Shown here one piece after another: positions 46,540-58,408 of a DNA stretch of 64,000 nt. Position 1 is the stretch's first letter, and every line of letters starts with the position of its first letter. The position numbers were made by a program, and so were the translations under genes. Below the pieces are notes generated by a model. It was not told the origin of the DNA, made no database searches, and saw only the letters and a list, made by a program, of their open reading frames with translations. Source of the stretch: Hypomesus transpacificus (Eukaryota; Chordata; Actinopteri; Osmeriformes; Osmeridae); assembly GCF_021917145.1 (NCBI RefSeq), contig NW_025813738.1:62001-126000 (forward strand). Direction: 5' to 3'.

Positions 46540-46760
46540 GTGAATTATGTTAAATTTTATCAAACCAAATGCAAGTTAAGATAAACGAAGAGTTGACAAT
46601 GTTTTGGAGCTCTATCTAAAATGCCTTGGCGCGTTGTTCTTCAACGTGTGCGTGATACGTCAGAGCCAAATCTGTCTACGTCCAATAAGGAACGGCTTCG
46701 GCTAGGGAGAATTGCATATATTATTTAACGCGCCAAATGAAATCGAGGCTCAACATTGAC
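46540..46760 (-). promoter_or_regulatory. RFC5: RFC5 proximal promoter with E2F-like and CCAAT motifs
   Basis: Upstream of the RFC5 ATG lie CTTGGCGC at 46,625-46,632 (one mismatch to the E2F consensus), CCAAT at 46,682-46,686, and GCGCCAAA at 46,730-46,737, which reads TTTGGCGC (exact E2F consensus) on the transcribed strand. RFC genes are S-phase genes often controlled by E2F. Occupancy is inferred, not shown. Confidence 0.6.
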
Positions 46761-48274
46761 GTTACAAATACATTGAACACAAAAAGCCCTTTTTTGCCAC
46801 CAAATGTCAGAGGGCATCACAGATGCACACTGACACTGATCAGTGCTTATAACCTATAACCAACTTAATAAATATTTGACATAAATGGTCAAAACAGCAT
46901 GGGAATATGGAACAGCATTAAATTCTGAAAAGATACAATAATATCTATATATGGATAGCTATTAGTGGTTGTAGTCGAAGTCTAGTAGTGGCAGTACTAC
47001 AAAATATAAGGGCTTAAAAGAAAAAAAGGAATTCAAGTCTTTAATGATAACGATTCCAGACAAGACCGGTTAAGGCTGTGAGAAAAGGTGTGACCCGTTA
47101 GGGCTGCGTAGGACCGAAACAAACGAGCCTTTTCAACTCAGCTAGACACAATGCTGGTTGATATCTCTGCAGGTGACACTAAGGAAATGTCAGAAAAATG
47201 TTAGACCAGTGACCAGCGGGCTCATTGAAGGTGACACGCTCGTGTACTGCCCTGGATGCCCGCTATTTGTTTACCTCCCGCCCACCAACAAAAGAGCACA
47301 AACTGTCACAAGGCATAACTCAGGTAAAGTTGTAGGGCGTTCTCGTCCATCTGAACACGAGTTAACCAATGAAAACCCGCAGTACAGTTTGTCTGAAGTG
47401 TGTGCTCAAGTGGCATGAAGCATGTGTGTGTGAGAGAGAAAGAGAGACTAGCTGAAATTGTCTGTGTCAGGTTAAATAATGTATCGTAAAGTAGCCTAGA
47501 CAATACCCTACCCTAGACGACCCCAAAAAATAGTAGCCTCCTATAATTTACATCTGAAAATATATTTCATTCGATGTTGTATGGGAAACTGGCATGTGAG
47601 TTCTGGATTGCTGCTCATAACAAGGGTTCAGGTTCGACAACAGCAAAAAAAAGCACGCATTTTCAATCGCCGCACTGATACGCATCTCGCGAGATCTCAC
47701 TCAGCATCTCGGTGGTGCCTCTCCTCCTGTTCCCCTCGACCGTGCGGTGCTGCTGCTGTGGATTTGATTGACAGGAAACATGTCGGTGTGGTTGGAGCGA
47801 ACCTGGATGCAGCTGCCAGCTCAGGAGACGGGGAGTACCTGCGCCCAGATCACATATCACCTTTAAAATGACAATGCGTCGCTCGCTAACAAGCGATCCG
47901 TTGGTGACGAAGCGTTGAACAGCTTGTTACATCTTTTCAAAATGAACAACCGCTAACTGGATTGAGCTAATTCAAGCGCTCTGCTCAGATTTGTGTGTCT
48001 GCCTGTGCATCTTCATAGTGTGTGTGATATCGTCTCAGCATCAACACTCAATCAGAGACACCTTGATGAAACACCAGGAAATACGAGGACTGCTGCAATG
48101 GATTCGTCTCACACATCTCAAGTCTCGTATATAAACCCTTCATACTACAATATGTCATCACACCTTGGTTGGCATTTTGCAGCTTCTTCTATCTGATGGG
48201 GTTTTCCACTTTTAGGTTCGGTGTAGAATTTTTGTAAGTGCAGATAAAAAATTAACGACCACTGAGGGCAAACT
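46761..48274. other. Intergenic region and probable KSR2 5' UTR/promoter
   Basis: Lies between the divergent RFC5 and KSR2 start codons. There is AT-rich DNA to about 47,600, then a GC-richer part at 47,680-47,890 (CGCATCTCGCGAGATCTCAC, a TCTCGCGAGA palindrome near 47,688) that could be a promoter. Nothing here aligns to a known protein. The KSR2 5' UTR presumably occupies the last few hundred bases. Confidence 0.45.
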
Positions 48275-51200
48275 ATGGACGAAGAGAATATGACAAAAAG
48301 CGAAGAGCAGCATCTTAGTTTGGAAAAAGCCTTGCAACAGTGCGAGTTGGTGCAGAACATGATAGACATTAGTATCTCCAGTTTGGAGGGGTTACGAACC
48401 AAATGTGCCACATCCAACGACTTGACACAGAAAGAAATACGGACGTTGGAGGTAAGCGCAAATGACACACAGTTACAACCCAAATCAGTATGACATGTAG
48501 GCTACTAGGCTATTTATGCCACATGTCAATGTGCACAGTATTAAGTGGTTGGGCTGTGAGATGGTTGTCTATCTATATTACTGCAATAAGGTTGTAGACT
48601 TAGTGTTGAACAGCTATCTGTTTGGTTCAGGGTAATAAATCTAGCAGCAGAAGCTGCAGCGAGCTGCAGAGAGCTTGCGCATTCTGCAGGTGGTGTAGAG
48701 AAGGTGGATCAACCATTCTTCTCCATCACAATTCTCCCTTTAAACGCCGAGGCCTACACACTCTTTGTTTACGATTCATTACTCTCCCTGCGCGTCTGTC
48801 AACGGCACGGCAACTAGTAGGCTATACACAAGTGTGTATTAGCGAAATTGCTTCAAAATATTGTGATCCGTTTAATTGGCCCACAGGGAATTCCGTAAAT
48901 TGCGTTATGTAATGGCCATGATATCCTTATATTGGGGGCTGTGATAGCCTATCAAAACACATTGCCGACAGATTTGTTGCTACAAAAATAAATTAAACAC
49001 TGCTGTTTCTACGCATTTGTAGAATTATAAGCCAGCAACTCCCTGCTTGACCACAGCCGGTTGGTTTTAAATGGAGACATACATTTACTGTAGGCCTCAG
49101 CCCACCTGATGACTTCACCGAGTGAAGAAAACAATTTATTAGTAATGCAGGAAACGTGTCTTTTATGAGGTTGACGTTAGTCTGTCTGACTGACTGAAAT
49201 ACCATTATGCCTCTTTCGTTGTCAGTCATGAAACTCATTCCTTAATAGAGTGGTCATCTCATAGGCCTAATTTGTTATTTTTTGTGTACCAACAACCCCT
49301 GAGTCGTCATTGTGGCCTAATACATACTCTAAATGTACAGTTCCTGGCTTATGTCAAGAATTTATTTCTAAAATTACTCTTTATGTCAATTATATCAATA
49401 TCGGAATATGGCAGTTGATTATATCCTGTTGTCGTTTTATTTTGCACAATTTCCACTTTTTCTGAGACACTGAAATTGTTCTTTTAATGGTCGGGAAAAA
49501 CCTGCTGTTAGTGGCTGTGAGACCTTCCAACAGGGCCGTGTATCATAATTTATTTTCCTCTGAACTTTGCCATCAGTTTGTTATAGCTCTCTCGTGCAGC
49601 AAGTCAGAGGTTTAAATGCCACCTGTTCGATATGCCCATTGACAGGAGCAGGATAGAAACATACTTAGAGATGTGACGCTGCCTTGGTGACCTCCTTTCC
49701 TCTCAGTGGAGGTTATACACCCAGTCCCAGCTGACTCAAGCCCCCCTCCATCCACAACGACTCTGAGAAACTGTACGATATACTGTTACGTGAAAAGAGA
49801 AGATAACAAACTAGGAGCAAGAAGGAACTCGGATGTCAAAGTGGAGACCAGAGAAAGCACTAACAGTTTTTTTGTGTGGGAATAAATACACATTTTCACG
49901 TGTTAAATATATATTAAGTCACCCCTTCAGAACACCCTCATATCAAGTCAAGATTAGGTAAAAACTGTATTGACATTGAGGCTGAGGTTCAGACGGTTAA
50001 TAATCCTTTTCTTAAAACAGAATAAAGACTTTTGCACCTCCTACCGTATCTGTTACCAGTGTCTCACAGCCCTGAAGCTGGGACTTCAGAGGTATGTTTG
50101 ATTTAACACCACTGCTCATCCTGACTGGGGAGACATGTAGCTCAGTACCATCGGTGTACGGGGCTAGGACATCTTAAGCCACATTCAAACTGACTGTTGG
50201 TAAGATTCATACACCTACTGTCAGTGCCTGCAGGGCAATTTAAATGATCCACTATGTTCAGTAGTTTTGTGTATTATAGAGCCTAAGGTTGTAGTGTGAT
50301 GGGATAGATCATGGCAGTTTATTTTGGTAGTTTTAGTCCAGGTCTTGGGGTACTCTACTTTGACAGTTACGGACCAGTTTAGAAATAGATCTACTTTATT
50401 GACCTTTCAACAACAATAATAATAATACATTTTATTTATATAGCGCTTTTCAAAGTTCTCAAAGTCGCTGAACAACGACACCAGCAGTGTCATGAGGCAG
50501 CTTGGCCGTGTACACGCACACGCAAAAACACCGAAAAACACATAGCAACACACATACGTTTGTCGCCATTTTTAGTCAATGGCATCATATCTTGCTCTTG
50601 TGAAATAAACATCACTGACAATTTGCAAATGTCTAGCAGTTTCAGTCGCTCCACCTGTTTTAACACAGACCCCTTCGAACAGGACAGGATGACATCATTG
50701 TTGGGGCCTGAAGGGAACTGTTTACCGTCATGTTGTAGAAGTCTGTTGATCTCTCAGACGTGATCAAATATTCAGAGGATACAGAGCAAGAATCCCCAAA
50801 ATACTCCAATGACACCGCCCCTACAGTCTTAGCCCTGTCTATAGCCTCGTAGTCCTACTTGTTGTGGTTATGTAAATCGTGCCATCTTGAAGAAGGAAAT
50901 TGGTCAGAACCAAAGTTGCAGAAGGGAAGCAGATTCTGTATCACCTTCCCTTAACTAGGTCTGTCTCAATTATTAAATGGTTGGTTATTGAAATTGATCG
51001 CAGTCATTTTGATCATAATGTTTTCACCCAAATAAAAGGAATGTTGTGCTAAATATTGCCTATGTAGCCTATATATTATACATTTGGTGTTTTTCTATTA
51101 GTTGTCATTTGTTGCATAATTCCAGCATACAGTAAGCGTATTATTTTTTCTATCAAGTAATTAACTGTCTTGAACCATATTATGTAGGCCTATGTTATTT

Positions 51201-51843
51201 TATCAGGTGCCAAACAATACTATTAGCACAAGCTATGTAAATGTAGAAATTACAGCCTAATAATTAGGCAAAATGTGAGGCAGAAGGTGAAGTGAAACAT
51301 CGCAATGTTCCAAGTGTTTTTGAAGTGGATTTGCCCATATCCTACTTTCCGTTAGCTGTCGTTGTAATTAACAACATTATGAAGCAGTAATGTCACGTTA
51401 GGGACCTAAACCAAACGGAAAAACAGAGCCAAAAGCTTCACTAAGACGATTTGTCAATTTAGTTACAAAAACATTGCGGTCAAAGCTAACCAGGTGTTGA
51501 TCCAACTAAAATGTACAACAGATCTTTAATCACAAGTAGTATAATTGTATGGCAGTAAAAAGGCAACTAAAATGCCATGTTTGAGACAGCCTTACTCTCA
51601 ACATACATGGCTTCCATCCATACCACCTTGAATTCAGAAACTTGTCCTGGTATTCAATCGAGAACCCTTAATGAGACGGACTCACCTAAAATACCAAGGT
51701 GATGTCTTTCTGTCCAATCTCATTGTCTTCATCAGTATGTCTATATTATAGGCCTGGAGTTTTGCCAAATGTTCAACACCACGTTTCTGCCAACACAATA
51801 CTCCTGTTTCTCCTATCCACCCACCCACACACACACACGCACG

Positions 51844-51919
<76 letters not shown>

Positions 51920-53858
51920 GACCCTACCCCTCACCCTCAGGACATCTGTGTATTGGAGATGCTCTTCTGGCTAATCTGAGGGTCATAAACAGGACTCAGG
52001 TTTGCTACGATACATAAAGCTATTTGCTAGTTATTTAGAGAAGGTGCTTCTAAACCGAGCACAATAGAAGATGTTCATATAACATACAATTACTAAAAAC
52101 CACAATAACCGAGGTCACGTTAATACTAATGAATGAAAGAGGAAATAGATGTTATTGCACGTTAATGGAAATTGTAGGTCAGAAAAAGTGCAGAGTACAA
52201 AATGAGCGCACGGTAACTGCAAGGAAAGCAATGGCCTATTGATGTATTTGTGGAATCTAACAGGAGGGATATTATTGAATTTTCTTTACAGGATGTTAGT
52301 ATCCATGGGACATGGAGAGGACAGGTTGCGCTACTCTTGTGAAATAAGGTTGTCTTATCACGTGCTTTTCTTTTTTCTTTTTAAGTTACTGTGTTAGTTA
52401 GTGTTAGTCTTGCCACTGCTTGGCTTCTTTCTCAGTTCTATTGTTTTCTTAGTGTGATGTTAGTAGTCAAACCCTTTCCTGCCAATCCTACCATCCTGAA
52501 TATGAGTTCACATTAGGGTTAGATGTTTTTTTCTGAATATCAGACAGTAACTTGAATGTGACTCGGTTGTGAGCGGAAAGAGCTCCCCTGACACCCTCAG
52601 ATGTCTGACCTCTGACCTCTAACACCCTCAATAATCTGACCACTGACCTCTAACACCCTCAAGAATCTGACCACTGACCTCTAACACCCTCAATAATCTG
52701 ACCACTGACCTCTAACACCCTCAATAATCTGACCACTGACCTCTAACACCCTCAATAATCTGACCACTGACCTCTAACACCCTCAATAATCTGACCACTG
52801 ACCTCTAACACCCTCAATAATCTGACCACTGACCTCTAACACCCTCAATAATCTGACCACTGACCTCTAACACCCTCAAGAATCTGACCACTGACCTCTA
52901 ACACCCTCAATAATCTGACCACTGACCTCTAACACCCTCAATAATCTGACCACTGACCTCTAACACCCTCAATAATCTGACCACTGACCTCTAACACCCT
53001 CAATAATCTGACCACTGACCTCTAACACCCTCAATAATCTGACCACTGACCTCTAACACCCTCAATAATCTGACCACTGACCTCTAACACCCTCAATAAT
53101 CTGACCACTGACCTCTAACACCCTCAATAATCTGACCACTGACCTCTAACACCCTCAATAATCTGACCACTGACCCCAAACACCCTCAATAATCTGACCA
53201 CTGACCTCTAACACCCTCAATAATCTGACCACTGACCCCTAACACCCTCAATAATCTGACCACTGACCTCTAACACCCTCAATAATCTGACCACTGACCC
53301 CTAACACCCTCAATAATCTGACCACTGACCTCTAACACCCTCAATAATCTGACCATTGACCTCTAGCACCCTGAAGAATTTGACTTCTTGCACCCTCAGC
53401 CTGTCCTCTTGAAATAGCATTATGTGCTATTTACAACATTTCAGCAGTCACCAACGTAATCAGTAGAGCTGCTGTACCGGTCTACATGTGACTCTTCACG
53501 TGCACTTTCTCAAATAATACTACGGGTTGTCCTCGCGCAATGACTCAATTACTATCGTCTCGCACCCCCCCCCCCCCCCCCCCCTCACACTCTCTCTTTT
53601 TCTCACCCACCGTTTCTGCGTGTGTGTGCCCAGGGGAAGCTGGTGAAGTACTTCAGCCGGCAGCTGTCCTGCAAGTGCAGGGTGGCGTTGGAGCAGCGTA
53701 GCCCAGAGCTAGAGGACTTCCCCCGCCTCGGACACTGGTTCAGGATCGTCAACATGAGGAAGGAGGTCACCCAGGTAGACTGGAGCTCCCGCTCCCTCTC
53801 TCTCTCTCCCTCTCTCTCGTGCTCCCCCTGTCCCCTCTCTCCCACTCTTTCTCCTGTG

Positions 53859-53949
<91 letters not shown>

Positions 53950-56900
53950 CTCTCTACTTTTCCTCTGTCTTTCCCTGTGTGTATGTCTGTGTGTGTGTGT
54001 GTGTGCGACCTTGCGCGTGTCCACGTCAAACTGAGCACATTTAAAAACAACAACAGTTGACCGAAGTGCTGTACAACCAAAATAGCGAAAGCCATGAAAC
54101 ACAAGACATACACAAAGGCCCGTTTAACAGACTTAAAAGATCATTCAACTCCCATTCGGAGTTTAAAGCCAGGCAATACAGGTGCGTTTGAAGACGGGTT
54201 GTAAAAACAGGCAGCGGGGCTGCACCACTTGACAGGGTGTGTCGTTCTCAAAGCACGCGTGCACGTGTGTGTGTGTGTGTGTGTGTGTCCGTGTGTCCGA
54301 CAGGAGATGAGTCCTGGGGAGGTGACCCTGGAGGCCCTGTTAGGGATGGAGGACGAGCAGGTGTGCGAGGAGCTGCACAAGTTCGGGGCCAACAAGGAGG
54401 AGTGCGCTCGCCTCAACGCCTCTCTGTCCTGCCTCCGGAAGGCTCACGAGTCAGGTATACACACACACACACACACCCACCTGTTTATATTTTGTATGAA
54501 GAGTTTGATATGAATTGTTTTACACGCCATTGTCATCTGCACATGAACAGAAGTAATTGGCAATTAAAGGCTTTGTTCCCTTACTAAATTGTGCAGTCTT
54601 CAACCCTGGTCGCCAGGGCCCACTGTCCTGTATGTTCTAGATGGTTCCCTGCTCCAACACACCCGTTTCAAATGAATGGTCGTTATTCGGCTTCTCCAGA
54701 GCTTGATAACGACCCACTCATTTGAAACGCGTGCGTTGGAACAGGGAAACATCTAGCTCTAGAACATATTGAATGCATCAAGTGGTTCGCTATGTCTTTC
54801 ACCTGCTACGCCTCCTCCTGTTTGGGTTCTTCTAAAATAGGTGTATGTTGTCCTCTGCTGGTATGTTTTGGAATGACAGCTTTGGGTGAAACCACATTTT
54901 TGTGGACAGTGCCACCTGCAGAGGGAGTGCTTAGTCGTTGAAATAGGGATGTAAAACATGAAGTAGTGTTACACTTTCGTCTGTAGCAGGGAATGCTTTT
55001 CTGTTAATGGTCAGGACCTTGTGTCTGCAAACCTGGTTCATAACAGGCAGACAGGTAAGGTACACACACACACTCAATCATATGCACATACACACACACG
55101 CACATCTCATATGAAATGCCTGGGGTGACTTTGAATCTCTTTGACATTGAATCTCTTTTGTGTAACTCCAAATCTTTCAGTGGTTTGATAAAGAGGAGGT
55201 GCTTCCAGTGTTCAAAAGAGAAGAGGTCCACACGGTTGACACTGGCCATCATCAGCCGTTCACCCTGTCCACCTCAGTTCCTTAGGTGCCCACTAGAGGG
55301 CAGTGCAGACCACATGTTCGACAACGGCCGACTCCCTGCTCCTGCAGTGTCGCGGCGCCACCAGCGGAGGGCAGTAGTCTGACATACAACCGACACCTTC
55401 AGTCAGTTTGAGAACGTTTTGTAAACATCTTTGATAACCTGTCATTTGACGTATGGCTTCCTTCCCCGCACACGCTCTCACACAGACACCTCGTCAGTAC
55501 TTGGCAGATGACACTCCTGAGTATTTGAGGAACCGTAACGAAGCCAAGTTGAGGAGGGTTCTGGAAGGCATCCATGCATCCCTTGCGTCTTCCGGAGGCT
55601 GGTGGGACATTAAACAGCCTCTTCTAGCAGAGCTCATCATTAGATTCATTAGATCACCGGTCGGTCTGGGGAAGGGACTTTTGATCTGAAAATGTTTTGA
55701 ATGAGTTAGTTGCTAGGTGACGTCAAGCGGTTGGGCTGTGAACACACCGTCGTAGTCGTGCCTCTCATAACTCGATCCTAAATAGAACTAGACCATGACT
55801 ACAGTAGATACCATTCTAGATCATAACTAGATCAGAATACAACAGAACACACGCTATCATATGCTTACCTTTCATGACTCGATCAAAAGACAGCAGAACA
55901 CACGATCGCAGTTTCACCGCTCGTAACTCAATCACAGCTAGATCACGACTGTACCAGTATACAGCGGAACGGAAATCGTTTTTTCACGTGGTGGGCGAAC
56001 ACGAGAGACACCTGACACAAGAATCTGAAAAACCGACGGAAAACTCTCGATAGACGTGACCGACAGGATGTGTGCTTGAGAGCGATTCAGATCTCGATAC
56101 CGAGTATGATGCATGCCTAGGGGAGCATTTATACATGGAGGATGTGTCCCGCTCCTCTTTGTGTGCTGTGGGCTGGACAGGGGCCCCTGCGGGTGCCACT
56201 GTTGGATCAGTCTAATGCCTGGGGTGGGGACCTGTCTGTATCCTGGACTGGAGTCCACCTGTCGTTCCTTTGTCTGTACGGGTGTCTGTCGGTCCACCTG
56301 CTCGACCGTCTGTAGGTCTGTCTGTCTGACTGGCGGGTCGGCCCCAGCTCTGCTCTGCGATTGGCCGATAGGCAGACTGGGGCATGTTCCAGCGGAGGCA
56401 GGCAGGGGGTGTTGGCCGCCACGCAGGGCCCAGCTGGGGACGCCGCGGGTCATTGCTGGAACGGGGTCCGATCGAGCCCGGAAGAGCGCTTGATGGCGCT
56501 CGCTCTCTCTCTCTCTTTCTCTGTCCCTCTCTCTCTTTCTTTCTGTCTCTCTTTCCTCTTTATCTCTTTCTCACGCTTTCTCTTTTTTTCCTCTCTTTTT
56601 CTCTCCCGTGCATCTATTTCTGCCTTTCTATTCATCTCACTCTCTCCGTCTTTCGTGCTCGCAATCTCTGATCTCAATGCACTCACACAGCCCTGGTGTG
56701 GACACGAGCAGGCTAATGGCTAGCTCTCCTAGCCTGGTGTGGACGCGAGCAGGCTAATGTCTAGCTCTCCTAGCCTGGCGTGGACACGAGCAAGCTAATG
56801 GCTCTCCCGCAGCTTAGGCAGAGGTGTGAATGAAGCAGCAGTTCATTGGGGAGAGCCAGCGGGCTGAGGACTCATCAAACACACTTTGATCCAGCTCAAT

Positions 56901-58337
56901 AACCCCACTGTGTGTGTGTGTGTTCTGCATGTCTGTTTGACAGCGAGTGTGCACACGACGGGACGTGTGTGTTCGTGCACGTGTGTGCGTGCTTATGTGT
57001 GTGTGTTACCATAGAGATGTATGCACCGATGGCATTCTTCTGATATGGAATTCTATGTTGTGTGTGAAATGAATGTGGTTTTAGAGTGGATTGTGCTGAG
57101 GGGGTTTCTATGTCCAATGATTGGAGATGACCTGTGATCAACAGTTGGAGCTTGTAGGAGGTCAGAGTTTGAATAATACCGCTGAATAAAGGGTTATAAG
57201 AGCTGAGTGACGAACAGAGACTGTTTGCGCAGTCGCTTGAGTGAATTACGTTCAGGGTGTGATAGTAACCGACTTGTAAGGGTTCATAATGGGATTTTTG
57301 CGGCTAAGGGGCAATTTTGTGATCTGTGAGGAACAATGGAGATTGCTTGGTTTTACATTTAGTCATTTACAAGACGCTCTTATCCAGAGCGACTCACAGT
57401 AAGTACAGGGACATTCCCCCCGAGGCAAGTAAGGTGAAGTGCCTTGCCCAAGGACACAACGTCATTTGGCACGGCCTGGAATCGAACCAGCGACCTTCTG
57501 ATTACCAGCCTGATTCCCTAACCGGTGTTGCTAAGTATTCGGTTTAACGAGGCATCCAGACTATTTTCCAGTTCAGTTACCGCAAAAACTTCCACCCACA
57601 CCTCCTCCCTCTTCCTGGAATGAGCTCTCGACACATACAAAGAGGAGGGAACCTTCTCTGAGCTCGAATCAAATCGAATCAAGTAACAAGTAGTTCAGTT
57701 ACTGCAAAAACTTCCACCCACACCTTCTCCCTCTTCCTGGAATGAGCTCTCGACACATACAAAGAGGAGGGAACCTTCTCTGAGCTCGAATCAAATTAAA
57801 AAGTCATCGCCCTCACCTTATTCCGTCATGTTTCTCTAAAGCCCTCGGTGCCGCGGCCCTCATGTCTGCTCGCTTTTGTTCTCATCACAGGAGACAGTTC
57901 ATGGTTACTGTCCGTTGCATTCTGAAACGACTGCAGAATTGCAAACGCCGGCAGAAGGTCAGCTATAATTACGAATACATGAACACCTCGCCAGTAAAAC
58001 AATCCCGTGACACGACGATCGCTCGCGACCGTACCTGCGCTGTGCGCGCCAACAAACGCATCGAAACGTCTAATTGTTACTTTGACAAAGTCTCTGTGGA
58101 GTCCACGGGTTGCCATGGCGATGAGTCACATTTCAGAGGCATTCGCTTTTCTGCGCCGGCAGCGGCCACACATCACCCGGCTAGGCCGCTCTTTGCGGGC
58201 GCCCACCCACGGCGCCCTGCCACCCTCCTCCTCCTCCTCCCCCCCCCCCCCCTCAGAGCGCGTGCTGGTCTGAATGATGGTGTCGATGTGACTCAGGGCT
58301 GTAGCGAGCAGCAGAGACGGGAGCCCTCCCCCGATCA

Positions 58338-58408
<71 letters not shown>

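Larger units (their letters stand above)
48452..53633 (+). other. KSR2: KSR2 intron 1
   Basis: About 5.2 kb, AT-richer than the rest of the window. Contains a teleost-type repeat tail (50,405-50,470), a CA microsatellite and a 31-bp minisatellite, and ends in a C-rich polypyrimidine tract. A 71-nt block at 50,021-50,091 has good splice borders and is treated as a finding. Confidence 0.8.

Noticed and set aside
47581-47871. 96-residue frame between RFC5 and KSR2
   Set aside because: No recognisable domain and no splice or upstream signal. More likely KSR2 5' UTR or promoter DNA.
55453-55689. 78-residue frame [20 protein letters not shown] in KSR2 intron 3
   Set aside because: Looks fairly codon-like, but I found no homology, no donor in phase and no promoter. 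Probably chance.
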